A stretch of DNA of 64,000 nt from Desulfospira joergensenii DSM 10085 (GTDB lineage Bacteria; Desulfobacterota; Desulfobacteria; Desulfobacterales; Desulfobacteraceae): positions 2,294,001 through 2,358,000 of the forward strand of contig NZ_ATUG01000002.1 of the NCBI RefSeq assembly GCF_000420085.1. Direction: 5' to 3'. Positions 8,903 to 17,578 of the stretch are shown here, one piece after another. A program made the position numbers and the translations under genes. Positions within the stretch are counted from its first letter, which is position 1. Every line of letters begins with the position of its first letter. A model generated the notes under the pieces. It was not told the DNA's origin, did no database searches, and worked only from the letters and a program-made list of their open reading frames with translations.

Positions 8903-9664
8903 TCAGAATCTTAGCGAAAGACAGCTTAATCCCCCGTCCAGCTTTCTGAATTCAGACACATCCACACCCAGGGTCTCATATCCTTTTTTTTCAATCATTT
9001 CCCGGGTCTTGGGAAATCCCGCAGGAACCATCACCCTTTCATTGATCCAGACCGAGTTGGCTGCATAGGCTTCATCTTCATCCACGGCCATAAGGTTGAA
9101 ATTCCGGAATTCCTGCCGGGTCAAGAATTCCCCCACCGCCAAGAGGTTGTTGTGCTCAAGAAAAGAGAGGCCGGTTTTCAGGTGGAGCATGGAGGACAGA
9201 GGAACAGGTACGACCCCCAAGCCGTATTTTTCCAATATAATGCCAAGCTGGTCTGTTCCGGCCGGATTGGTCCGGTCGGACAGTCCGACATAATATTGAT
9301 TTCCCGTCATCATGATGTCTCCTGCATCCAGTGTGCTGGGGTCCTGGATGGACTCCACAGGAACCCCGATATTTTTAACGGCTTCTGCAACAGCGGAGAT
9401 CTCTCCCCTCCGGGTTTCTGCCCCGGGCCGGGTGATCACGGCACAGGCCGGGGTGACCAGGCAGGTGTCTTCTATAAAGGTGGAATCGGGAAACTCTTCA
9501 TCCGCTTCCAGGATGGTGACACTAAGGCCGCAGGCTTCCAGGGCCTCGATATAATTATCGTGCTGGTCCAGGGCCAGATTGTAATCGGGCCGGCCCAGGC
9601 CGGCTGTTGTGATGCCCTTTACCATATTTTTGCAGGGTCGTTTGACAATGGCTTTTGTGAACAT
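8903..9664 (-). CDS. Dimethylarginine dimethylaminohydrolase-like (DDAH) amidinohydrolase
   Basis: A 253-residue member of the pentein (guanidine-modifying) superfamily. Family features visible are the substrate-binding acidic segment FPDSTFIEDT (about residues 58-67), the catalytic His in LHLKTG (H161) and the nucleophile Cys in GGLSCLSLRF (C248) at the extreme C-terminus. DDAH hydrolyses methylated arginines to citrulline and alkylamine. In a bacterium the true substrate could be arginine or another guanidine compound. No arginine deiminase-pathway genes are nearby, so context does not resolve the role. Confidence 0.85.
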   Translation of the reverse strand: MFTKAIVKRPCKNMVKGITTAGLGRPDYNLALDQHDNYIEALEACGLSVTILEADEEFPDSTFIEDTCLVTPACAVITRPGAETRRGEISAVAEAVKNIGVPVESIQDPSTLDAGDIMMTGNQYYVGLSDRTNPAGTDQLGIILEKYGLGVVPVPLSSMLHLKTGLSFLEHNNLLAVGEFLTRQEFRNFNLMAVDEDEAYAANSVWINERVMVPAGFPKTREMIEKKGYETLGVDVSEFRKLDGGLSCLSLRF

Positions 9665-9754
9665 GGGGTTCCTTTGTGCTGAAAGTCCGGAGTCCAGAGC
9701 CTGAAGTCAACGGAAGAGACACTGGCAAAGATTCCGGACCGGTTGATTTTCTTT

Positions 9755-10657
9755 CTAGTCTTTTTTTCCAAGGATCAGTTTCTTAATCGTCTCTCCCGCG
9801 TTGGTCAGGTAAACCCCAGAAATGACCAGGATTCCGCCTGTCAGGCTGGCCGGAGTCAGGGTTTCCCCCAGGATCAGCCAGGCAAGGATAATGGCGGAAA
9901 CCGGAACAAAGTTGATAAATACCCCGGCCTTCATGGGACCGATTTCCAGGATGGCCTGGTAATACCAGAAAAATCCCAGCACGGTGCCGAAAAATCCCAG
10001 GTAGAACAGGCTGCCCCACTGCCCCAGGGTGTAGCCGGGTGCATTTGAAAATATATTATGGGCCAGGGCCGGAAAAAAGAGCAGGACAGTTCCGGCAATT
10101 GAAGAGTAGCAGACCGAGGCCATTGGGGAAAGATCCTTCATCAGAGGCTTGCCCAATAGAGAATAGGCCACCCAGGACAGGACACAGCCGAAGATGGCCG
10201 CTTCCCCCCTGCCCAGACCGCTTTCAAGGATCAGGGCTGGATTCCCGTTGGAGATGATCACCATGGCCCCGGCAACGGAGAGGCAGAGGCCTGTGATTTT
10301 CAGGGGTGTCAGGGACTCCTTGAAGATCAGGGCTGAAAACAGGCTGATAAAAATAGGATTGGTGGCAATGATCAAAGAGGCCCGGTTGGCATTGATAAAA
10401 GAGAGCCCCGTAAAAAACAGGACATTATAGGAGAATACACCGGTCATCCCCAGGAGAAGCACATTGACGCCCTGCCGGATCCCGATCCGGGGCAGGCCTC
10501 CCTCCATGCGGAAAGTCAGGAAGATTAAAAAGAGCGAGGCAATGAGAAATCGGAAAAATGCTGCGGAATACGGGTCAATATGATTGGCCAGACCCTTGCC
10601 CGCAATAAAGGTCCCGCCCCAGAAAAAGGCGGTGAGCACAAGCTTTATATAGGTCAC
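9755..10657 (-). CDS. EamA/DMT-superfamily transporter
   Basis: A membrane protein of about 300 residues with ten predicted hydrophobic helices in two EamA repeats (first repeat AFFWGGTFIAGKGLANHIDPYSAA..., second repeat from about FGCVLSWVAYSLLGK). DMT exporters move amino acids or other metabolites; the substrate cannot be read from the sequence. The frame extends upstream to an ATG at 10714, but the GTG at 10657 is preceded by GAAAGGA at proper spacing and begins directly before the first helix, so I prefer it. It stands alone, after the DDAH-like gene's start, on the same strand. Confidence 0.85.
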   Translation of the reverse strand: MTYIKLVLTAFFWGGTFIAGKGLANHIDPYSAAFFRFLIASLFLIFLTFRMEGGLPRIGIRQGVNVLLLGMTGVFSYNVLFFTGLSFINANRASLIIATNPIFISLFSALIFKESLTPLKITGLCLSVAGAMVIISNGNPALILESGLGRGEAAIFGCVLSWVAYSLLGKPLMKDLSPMASVCYSSIAGTVLLFFPALAHNIFSNAPGYTLGQWGSLFYLGFFGTVLGFFWYYQAILEIGPMKAGVFINFVPVSAIILAWLILGETLTPASLTGGILVISGVYLTNAGETIKKLILGKKD

Positions 10658-10809
10658 CGGTATTGTCCTTTCAGTCTCTGATAAATTTTTGTATTTGCAC
10701 AGAGCAGGGGGCAAAAGTCAAGGCAAAGATTTTATGCGACAAACCTGGTGTTCCCTTTTTAACCAAGAAGGACATGACGTCCATGAAGCGGTTTTCCTGG
10801 GGTGGTTTT

Positions 10810-11439
10810 TTATCCCGTCAAGGAAAAGGAATTTTGAAGAACCAGGCTGGTCTGGCCCTGGGCATACTCAAGTACATAGTCTCCTGACAAAGGACTGCCG
10901 ATGCCGTACCGGGCCACCGCAGCCTTGGGATCTTGGGCATAGGCCTGGGCAAATTCCAGATGCTTCTCGGCCGCATCAAGCAGAGATTGGCTGGAACTTG
11001 CTTTTGTAAAGGCCTGCTGGAACTCGGGATGCCTGTTCAAAGCGGCCTCCAGCTTTTCATTGTCCCGGGCTGGAAGATCTGACTCAACCCTGACCCTGCC
11101 TTCTTCGTCGGTGTGTATGGTCATGCTTTGATCCGCCGGGATACCGAGTTGTTCAAGTGTCTCGGCCAGGATATCCCCGGATAATTTAAGATATTTTTCA
11201 CCAAAGGCCCGGATTTCATCCAGGGTGATGACCCCGTCTTTTCCGGCGCCGTCCATGAAATTATCCAGGGTGCTCATTAAAGATGATGAGTTTGCCGAGG
11301 CCTGGGCCTGCATTTTTTTCCCTTCGTCCGAAAGGGTCACCACATCATTTTTTCCGGGTAGAGTGGAGTCTTTTTCCGTCTGCGAAGTAGCCGCATAGCT
11401 CAAGAAAGGGGCTGGTGCCGATATAGAGCTGATTTTCAT
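10810..11439 (-). CDS. Small uncharacterised protein with a degenerate EF-hand-like segment
   Basis: A 209-residue hydrophilic protein without signal peptide or membrane helix. It is rich in Ala, Ser and Gln at the N-terminus and contains VVTLSDEGKKMQ, a short motif seen in some flagellar-associated and FlgM-like proteins. Residues 63-77 (DGAGKDGVITLDEI) look like an EF-hand loop that has lost some calcium-binding acids. The C-terminal half is helical. A good ribosome site (AAGGAGG) precedes the ATG. Proximity to motility and pilus genes is suggestive only; no function is assigned. Confidence 0.65.
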   Translation of the reverse strand: MKISSISAPAPFLSYAATSQTEKDSTLPGKNDVVTLSDEGKKMQAQASANSSSLMSTLDNFMDGAGKDGVITLDEIRAFGEKYLKLSGDILAETLEQLGIPADQSMTIHTDEEGRVRVESDLPARDNEKLEAALNRHPEFQQAFTKASSSQSLLDAAEKHLEFAQAYAQDPKAAVARYGIGSPLSGDYVLEYAQGQTSLVLQNSFSLTG

Positions 11440-11750
11440 GATCCCTCCTTGTTTTGTGTGTTCACCAAGGTATCGAAATACTGCAATAAATATGCCCGGA
11501 TTGACGGATCCGGTGCGGATGGCATAACTCCGGGTGGAGATGGAACAAGGACCTGATATTTTTGTATCGCCGGCCGGGGAGGGTTCCGGATTCGCAGTTC
11601 AAAAGCCCCCGACTGGCACCCTAGCTCGGATACAAGTCAATTCCCATTTTATGGATCTTGTTCAATAATCTTGATCCAAACCTTTACAACCCGATCCAGG
11701 CCCCGTATAAAAACGATTTAAATACTTATGTTTTTAAGGTGACTTAACAC
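11440..11750. other. Intergenic region without a recognised gene
   Basis: A 311-nt gap between two divergent genes: the small unknown protein (leftward) and the GspE-type ATPase (rightward). It holds the ribosome site of the leftward gene at its left end. I see no tRNA, riboswitch or convincing promoter pair. A TGGCAC at about 11615 lacks a correctly spaced GC for a sigma-54 site. Confidence 0.5.
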
Positions 11751-13547
11751 ATGCAAACCCAACACAGCTCCTGGTTCACATCCCAGAATATCTGTAAGGT
11801 CCTGGTGGGGGCAAAACTGATTTCCAAGGATCAGGCCCTGGATCTGCTTCGCCGGGAAAGTCAGGTCAGTGAAATCATATCCAAGAAGCAGGGCGGGAAA
11901 TCCAGCAAAGATCTTTCACTCATTGATGTGATTCTCTATCTGAATCTGGAACGTCAGGACCAGCCCGGGAAGATCATTGACGAGGATTTGATCTACAAGG
12001 CCTTTGCCGCGGCCTGGAAACTGGAGTACAAGAAGATCGATCCCCTGAAGCTGGAACTGAAAACAGTTACCGGAACCATTTCCAAATCTTTTGCCCTAAA
12101 ACATCTGCTCCTGCCCCTCCAGGTGGAGGAAGGCAAGCTGGTGGTGGCCACACCCAACCCCTTCAACCTCGAGGCGGTCAAGGATGTGGAAATGGTCTCC
12201 AAGCTCAAGGTCAGGACCATTGTCAGTTCAAAGTCCGACGTTGAGAAACTGATCCGGGAGTTTTTCGGATTCCAGTATTCCATTTCCGCGGCCGAGGATC
12301 TTTTTTCCCGCAAAGGGGTGGACCTCGGGAACCTTGAAAAATTTGTCAGCCTCACCGCAGTGGATGACCTGCCCTCCACGGACCAGCACATCGTCAACGC
12401 GGTAAACCATTTATTCTCCTATTCCTTTGACCAGAAGGCCAGTGACATCCATGTGGAGCCCAAGCGGGATATCTGCCTGGTGCGCATGCGCATCGACGGG
12501 GTTCTCCATACCGTGTACAAGCTGCCCAAGCAGCTCCACAATGCCGTGGTCAGCCGGATCAAGACCCTGTCCGGCCTGGATATGGCTGAAAAGAGACGGC
12601 CCCAGGACGGCCGGATCAAGATGGGAAAGGGGGATACCGAGGTGGAGATTCGGGTTTCCACCATTCCCGTGGCCTTTGGGGAGAAACTGGTTCTCAGGAT
12701 CATGGATCCGGACATCCTGTTCCAGGATCTTGAGATGCTGGGATTTTCTCCGGATGATTTTAAGAAGTATAAGCGGTTGATTTCCCTTCCCTTTGGTATT
12801 GTCCTGGTTACAGGCCCGACCGGATCTGGAAAGTCCACCACCCTGTACTCCAGTCTGCGCATGCTGTCTTCACCGGAGGTCAATATCACCACCATTGAAG
12901 ATCCCATTGAGATGATCCATGAGGAATTTAATCAGATTGCGGTACAGCCGGCCATCAGCGTGACCTTTGGATCGGTGCTCAGAAATATCCTCCGCCAGGA
13001 CCCGGATATCATCATGGTGGGGGAGATCCGGGACCTTGAGACGGCCCAGTCCGCTGTTCAGGCTGCGCTTACCGGCCATTTGGTCCTGTCCACCCTGCAC
13101 ACCAACGATGCGGTGTCTACCGTGTTCCGGCTCCTGGACCTGGGCATCCCCCCCTATCTGGTCCATTCTTCCCTCAACGGAATCGTGGCCCAGCGCCTGG
13201 TCCGGAAGATCTGCCCCTATTGCGCCCAGTCCTTTGAAATGGATGCCCGAGAACTGGCCGGTCTGGGATTGAAGATCGAGCAGACAGGGGCGGTCGAACT
13301 CAAACACGGGAAGGGGTGTGTGAAATGCCGGCAGACCGGATATATGGGGCGGACAGGCATATACGAGATTTTACCCTATTCCGAAGCCCTCAAGCGTATG
13401 ACCTCAAATGATGCCGATCTTGAGGCCATGCGGGGCAAGGCCGTTAAAGAGGGACTGGTCATGCTCCGCCAAAACGGGATAAGGAAAATGCTGGAAGGAA
13501 AGACCACCTACCAGGAGATTTTACGGGTCACCTGGGATCTGATCTAG
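11751..13547 (+). CDS. GspE/PilB-family type II secretion or type IV pilus assembly ATPase
   Basis: Hexameric motor ATPase that powers extension of type IV pili or type II pseudopili. The 598-residue protein has an N-terminal T2SSE_N-like domain (about residues 60-170) and the P-loop GPTGSGKSTT near residue 355. An Asp box (ITTIEDPIE) and a His box (TGHLVLSTLHTNDA) follow. A zinc-binding tetracysteine is formed by CPYC near 487 and CVKC near 522. No other pilus core genes adjoin it. A second paralogue lies at 19270-21135 and a prepilin peptidase at 47094. Confidence 0.9.
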   Translation: MQTQHSSWFTSQNICKVLVGAKLISKDQALDLLRRESQVSEIISKKQGGKSSKDLSLIDVILYLNLERQDQPGKIIDEDLIYKAFAAAWKLEYKKIDPLKLELKTVTGTISKSFALKHLLLPLQVEEGKLVVATPNPFNLEAVKDVEMVSKLKVRTIVSSKSDVEKLIREFFGFQYSISAAEDLFSRKGVDLGNLEKFVSLTAVDDLPSTDQHIVNAVNHLFSYSFDQKASDIHVEPKRDICLVRMRIDGVLHTVYKLPKQLHNAVVSRIKTLSGLDMAEKRRPQDGRIKMGKGDTEVEIRVSTIPVAFGEKLVLRIMDPDILFQDLEMLGFSPDDFKKYKRLISLPFGIVLVTGPTGSGKSTTLYSSLRMLSSPEVNITTIEDPIEMIHEEFNQIAVQPAISVTFGSVLRNILRQDPDIIMVGEIRDLETAQSAVQAALTGHLVLSTLHTNDAVSTVFRLLDLGIPPYLVHSSLNGIVAQRLVRKICPYCAQSFEMDARELAGLGLKIEQTGAVELKHGKGCVKCRQTGYMGRTGIYEILPYSEALKRMTSNDADLEAMRGKAVKEGLVMLRQNGIRKMLEGKTTYQEILRVTWDLI

Positions 13548-14602
13548 TTCACCATGTCTCCGGGATGAATGTCCCTCTGGGAGGAGAGAATCATCACTGT
13601 GGAGGCAATATCCTCTGTGTGCAGGACAATGAGCTTGCCCGATTCGATGGGCGGAAGTTCCGGGAGTTTTTCCTTTTTAAGGGCCTGTTTCAGGGAGTTT
13701 TGTTCATAGGGAGGTTCAAGTTCCTGGGCTATGGTATAAATCTGTCCTGCCTGGACATTCTGGTTGCGTCCCATGTCTATGAAGGCAATTCTGTTGTCGT
13801 TGACCAGAACATTGTCATCTTCTGAACAGATAATGGCACTGTCAATGGGTTCAAGGGGTTCCCGGACCTTTAGCACAGGCTCCCTGTGAAAGAACTCCAT
13901 AACCTGATCGCCCGCATTGGTGTCCCGGATGGCGTGCTGGATCACGGCGGTCACATAAGTGACCTTGTGTTCCAGAATTTTGATTTCAGACTTGATCCGG
14001 TGTTTGATACCTTTGAAACGCTTCCCGTTGATCTTTTCGTCTATGTCCTGGGTGACAAACACCTGGTAGACCTTTCCGGGGATGAGGCTGCCCTTGGCTG
14101 TGGGTTTGATATAGATAATGTCATTGACGGACATCATCAGATTGCCGTCCTTTTCCCTTAAAATCTCTCCCAGGCTCTCCTGGGCGGTTTCCCGGATAAA
14201 TCCGGTGTAATCCATGGGAGGGTATGAAAAAGAGGGCTCAATGCGGACGGGAGGGGCGGGTTTGGAAACAATAGCCGGTTCCGGTTTGGCCGGGGCCGTC
14301 TTCTTGAGAAATATTTTGATCTTATTGCCGGGATAAATCCAGTGGGGGTTCTTGATCTTTTTGTTCATCTCCCAGAGACCGGGCCAGTCCCACTGGGAAT
14401 TGTAGAATTTTTGGGACAAATCCCAGAGGGTGTCCCCTTTTTGGATGGTATAGTAAAAACCCGAGTCTTTGCCAGGATCAAATTCAATAGCCCCGGCGTC
14501 CAGAGTCTTCTGCGAAGTGTGTTTGGCTTCCAGGGCCTGTACCAGGCCGCTTCCCAGAAAAATCAAGCCAAGGATGATGATTCCTGCCTTTAGATGTTGC
14601 AT
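13544..14602 (-). CDS. Exported LysM-domain protein
   Basis: A 352-residue protein with a signal peptide (residues 1-24, ending VQALEA) and one LysM peptidoglycan-binding domain at about residues 49-98 (YYTIQKGDTLWDLSQKFY...NPHWIYPGNKIKIF). A long C-terminal region without a recognised fold follows. The LysM variant with a Trp-rich insertion (QWDWPGLWEMN) is typical of exported proteins in Desulfobacterota. It probably acts in the periplasm on or along the cell wall. Its stop overlaps the convergent ATPase gene by 4 nt. Its start faces the palindromic promoter at 14639-14679. Confidence 0.85.
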   Translation of the reverse strand: MQHLKAGIIILGLIFLGSGLVQALEAKHTSQKTLDAGAIEFDPGKDSGFYYTIQKGDTLWDLSQKFYNSQWDWPGLWEMNKKIKNPHWIYPGNKIKIFLKKTAPAKPEPAIVSKPAPPVRIEPSFSYPPMDYTGFIRETAQESLGEILREKDGNLMMSVNDIIYIKPTAKGSLIPGKVYQVFVTQDIDEKINGKRFKGIKHRIKSEIKILEHKVTYVTAVIQHAIRDTNAGDQVMEFFHREPVLKVREPLEPIDSAIICSEDDNVLVNDNRIAFIDMGRNQNVQAGQIYTIAQELEPPYEQNSLKQALKKEKLPELPPIESGKLIVLHTEDIASTVMILSSQRDIHPGDMVN

Positions 14603-14638
14603 GATATCCCCCGTGTTTATTGCGTAGCGTTTAGGAAA

Positions 14639-14679
14639 TCTTGACTTTATTTAAGCTAGTGTTCTATAAAAAGTCAAGA
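14639..14679. promoter_or_regulatory. Palindromic operator overlapping divergent promoters
   Basis: A perfect 10-bp inverted repeat: TCTTGACTTT at 14639-14648 and its complement at 14670-14679, separated by 21 nt. On the plus strand TTGACT (14641-14646) and TATAAA (14665-14670) are 18 nt apart and face the HD-domain gene at 14770. On the minus strand TTGACT (14677-14672) and TTAAAT (14654-14649) are 17 nt apart and face the LysM gene at 14602. Each arm of the repeat contains a -35 box, so one bound regulator would cover both promoters. Confidence 0.6.
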
Positions 14680-14769
14680 ATAGTTGCCATTATTGCTTGG
14701 GATCATCCTCATCCTGACCATGTTGCCGGGAACCCATTGACGGGAATTTTATAGAAAACGGACGCGAAT

Positions 14770-15321
14770 ATGAAGCAGATTGCAAACCTATTGTTCGAGA
14801 TCAGGATGTTAAAGGACATCAACCGGTCAGGGTATTCCTTCCTGGGTTCCGGGCGGGAGAGCATTGCCGACCATTGCTTTACCACGGCCTTTATCTGTTT
14901 TACCATGGCCAGGCTGGATCCGGAGGTCGATTCCGGGCGTCTGGTGGCCATGGCCCTGGTCCATGATTTTGGGGAAGCCCGGACAGGGGATTTTAACTAT
15001 GTTCAAAAAAAATATTCCGAAACCAATGAGGAACGGGCCATTTCCCATTTGATAAGGAATATCCCCTTTGGGGATGATATCAGATCCCTGATTGATGAGT
15101 TTAACCGGGGGGAGACAAAAGAGGCCAGACTGGCCAATGATGCAGATCAGATTTCTTTTGTCCTTGAATTGAAAAAACTCAAGGACATCGGTTCAAAACC
15201 GCCTGAAAAATGGCTTCCCATTGTGGGGGAACGGGTAAAAACCCGGTTGGGAAAGCAGATCCTGGAAGGGATTCTGGAAACCCGGTGGGATGAGTGGTGG
15301 ATGAATGATTACTCAGAATAG
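14770..15321 (+). CDS. HD-domain phosphohydrolase (YfbR/5'-nucleotidase-like)
   Basis: A 183-residue soluble protein of the HD superfamily. The metal-binding residues are visible: His in ESIADHCFTTAF (about residue 37), the HD pair in ALVHDFGEARTGD (about 66-67), and a later Asp in LANDADQISF. Domain order and size resemble YfbR-type 5'-deoxynucleotidases and other small HD hydrolases that remove phosphate from nucleotides. The exact substrate is not evident. It is expressed from the divergent palindromic promoter about 90 nt upstream. Confidence 0.82.
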   Translation: MKQIANLLFEIRMLKDINRSGYSFLGSGRESIADHCFTTAFICFTMARLDPEVDSGRLVAMALVHDFGEARTGDFNYVQKKYSETNEERAISHLIRNIPFGDDIRSLIDEFNRGETKEARLANDADQISFVLELKKLKDIGSKPPEKWLPIVGERVKTRLGKQILEGILETRWDEWWMNDYSE

Positions 15322-15410
15322 TGCCCTGCAGGACCGGAGAGGTCCGGTTTTGTTCCAACAATCTTTTTTTGCTTTTTTCAATGAAACATTCCTCAAGGCA
15401 CTCATCTAAA

Positions 15411-16790
15411 ATGACACAAGATCTTATATCACTGCTCTATGTGGGCAAAAACCTTGACCCGGATTATCTGGAGCTCTTTTCAAAAGACAAGGGGTTTGCC
15501 GCCGGGATTTGTCCGGATCTGGACCGGGAGGAGAACATCCCGGCCGGGGCCCCGGATATCGTCCTGGTCGATTCCCTTGCCGGCCGTGATCCCTTGGCTG
15601 ACCCGCCGCCTGATCCGGAAAACGGTCTGGTCGACCGGGCAAAACAGGATATTGCCCGGATCCAGGATATGGACTTCAGGTTCAGGCCTGCCGTTTTTCT
15701 GGTTCTGGACAGACTGCCCGGGTCCGGGATGCGCCGCACCCTCATGGAGGAAGGATATGACGGGTTTTTTATCCGCCCCTTTACTGCCGGGGAGGTCCGA
15801 AGGGCAGCCGGGATTTTTCTGAAAACCAGATCCCTTGAACAGAAACTCTATACCCTTGAGAAGACCCAGGAAAAGACCTTTGCCTACCTCGACCGGTTCA
15901 AGGACGAACTCAAAGGGTTGAAAGAGGAGCTGATCCAGGAAAAGACCAGTCTCAACCATGCCCTGAAACAGATCCAGGATCTGAATTCAGAGCGGAGTCA
16001 GATGAAACACCAGGTCTCGTCCTTTAAGCAGGATCTCCATCAGAACATGGAAGGGGTGAATTCTCTCTTGTACACCCTGATCAAGAGGCGGGTGGAAACC
16101 AATCGGAATCACGGGGAGCGGGTGGCCCATGTGGCCTGTTATATCGGCGGGGAACTGGGGTTTGATGAAAAAAAGTTGGAGGATCTCAGAAAAGCTGGTA
16201 TGCTTCACGAACTCGGGCTTCTTTTCATGGCAGACCCCGATGTCAGGGGCGGTCTGGATAAGGACCGGCTCAGTGCATATGAAAAGGATATCCTGGTTCA
16301 ATACCCGGTAAAGGGGGCGGAGCTCATCAGCCGGTGCTCGGCCTTTGAAAATGCGGCCCGGATTATCCGGTTCATGAACGAGAACGCCGACGGCACCGGA
16401 TATCCCGACGGATTGAAAAAAAGGTATATCCCCCTTGCATCCAGGATTCTGGCCGGGGCGGATCTTTTTGACCGGCTCAAGGATGAGGCCGGCAGTCTGG
16501 AAGATCTTTTAAGGGCACTTGAGAAGGTTTCAGGTTCCCGCCTGGATCCCGTGATCGTTGGGTGGCTGGAAAAATATGCCGTTCTCCATATGGGGGCCGA
16601 CGCTTACCGGGTCAGGGGAGTGGGGGTGGAGCAGCTTGAGCCGGGGATGCGACTGGGAACCGCATTGTTTACGGCCACGGGAACAAAGCTGTTTCCCGTT
16701 GACACCCTGCTGGACCGGGAATCAATCGACAAGATTATAAAGTACAACAGGGAATACCCTGTTGATGAAACAATTTACGTAAAGGTTTAA
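15411..16790 (+). CDS. Receiver-like plus degenerate HD-GYP protein
   Basis: About 459 residues. The N-terminal part (about 1-135) resembles a response-regulator receiver (ISLLYVGKN, then DIVLVDSLAG). A coiled coil follows at about 145-205. The C-terminal part resembles HD-GYP c-di-GMP phosphodiesterases: NHGERV (H234), HELG (266-269) where active enzymes have HDIG, and DGTGYPDGL (GYP at 330-332). The later HP is YP and the HH pair is missing, so metal binding is probably impaired and the protein may be a non-catalytic c-di-GMP effector. The frame is open from a GTG at 15321; ATG 15381 is another option. I prefer 15411 because the receiver fold begins there. It ends 3 nt before motA, suggesting motor control. 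Confidence 0.75.
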   Translation: MTQDLISLLYVGKNLDPDYLELFSKDKGFAAGICPDLDREENIPAGAPDIVLVDSLAGRDPLADPPPDPENGLVDRAKQDIARIQDMDFRFRPAVFLVLDRLPGSGMRRTLMEEGYDGFFIRPFTAGEVRRAAGIFLKTRSLEQKLYTLEKTQEKTFAYLDRFKDELKGLKEELIQEKTSLNHALKQIQDLNSERSQMKHQVSSFKQDLHQNMEGVNSLLYTLIKRRVETNRNHGERVAHVACYIGGELGFDEKKLEDLRKAGMLHELGLLFMADPDVRGGLDKDRLSAYEKDILVQYPVKGAELISRCSAFENAARIIRFMNENADGTGYPDGLKKRYIPLASRILAGADLFDRLKDEAGSLEDLLRALEKVSGSRLDPVIVGWLEKYAVLHMGADAYRVRGVGVEQLEPGMRLGTALFTATGTKLFPVDTLLDRESIDKIIKYNREYPVDETIYVKV

Positions 16791-16793
16791 GCA

Positions 16794-17561
16794 ATGGATA
16801 TTTCCTCGATTATCGGTGTTGTCTCTGGAACGGGGTTTGTGATGGGAACCATCCTTCTGGGCGGCAGTATCATGATGTTTTTCAACATCCCTTCCATTCT
16901 CATCGTTGTGGGTGGAACCATCGCCTCCACCATGATTGCCTATCCCCTGGCGGATATTATGAGCATATTCAAAAGCGGAATGAAGGTTTTCATCTTTAAA
17001 ATCGAGCAGCCCGAAGACATCATTGCCAATCTGGTGGAAATATCCAATAAGGCCCGGAAAGGGGGATTGCTTTCCATTGAGGGTGACATCCAGACCACCC
17101 CTGATCCCTATCTGGCCCAGGCCCTGCAGATGACTGTAGATGGGGTTAAAACCGGGGATATCGCCGCTATCATGCAGAAAAAAATGGCCCTGACCAAAAA
17201 GAAACTCGATCTTGGCTCGGACATGTTTTCCAGCATGGGGTCCTATGCCCCGGCATTCGGCATGATCGGAACCCTGATCGGCCTGGTCCAGATGCTGGCC
17301 AATCTGGACGACCCGTCTTCCATCGGGCCTAAAATGGCCGTGGCCATGATCACCACCTTTTACGGGGCTGTCATGGCCAATCTGTTTTTCATTCCCATGG
17401 CCGATAAACTTACCGGACGGGCAGACCTGGAAATCACCAATATGAATATTATCTTTGAAGGCATCATCTCCATCCGGGAGGGAGAGCATCCCAAGCTCAT
17501 GGAGGATAAGCTCAAAGTATATCTGGCAGGCGGCAAGGGCAAGGAAGAAGAAAAAAAATAA
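16794..17561 (+). CDS. motA: Flagellar motor stator protein MotA
   Basis: Stator subunit that with MotB forms the ion channel turning the flagellum. The 255-residue protein has four membrane helices (two near residues 1-55 and two near 150-210) and a large cytoplasmic loop. The conserved SMGSYAPAFGMIGTLIGLV segment preceding helix 3 is the family hallmark. The sequence looks closer to PomA/MotA of the ExbB superfamily than to enterobacterial MotA, so either H+ or Na+ could be the coupling ion. It is placed 3 nt after the degenerate HD-GYP gene and 17 nt before motB, so they form an operon. Confidence 0.95.
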   Translation: MDISSIIGVVSGTGFVMGTILLGGSIMMFFNIPSILIVVGGTIASTMIAYPLADIMSIFKSGMKVFIFKIEQPEDIIANLVEISNKARKGGLLSIEGDIQTTPDPYLAQALQMTVDGVKTGDIAAIMQKKMALTKKKLDLGSDMFSSMGSYAPAFGMIGTLIGLVQMLANLDDPSSIGPKMAVAMITTFYGAVMANLFFIPMADKLTGRADLEITNMNIIFEGIISIREGEHPKLMEDKLKVYLAGGKGKEEEKK

Positions 17562-17578
17562 AGTAACGGGCAAAGATT

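Noticed and set aside
11610..11640. TGGCAC...GC as a sigma-54 promoter
   Set aside because: The GG to GC spacing is 7 nt, not the required 10.
16722..17573. 283-codon open frame antisense to motA
   Set aside because: His/Gly/Asp-rich mirror of motA without domain support.
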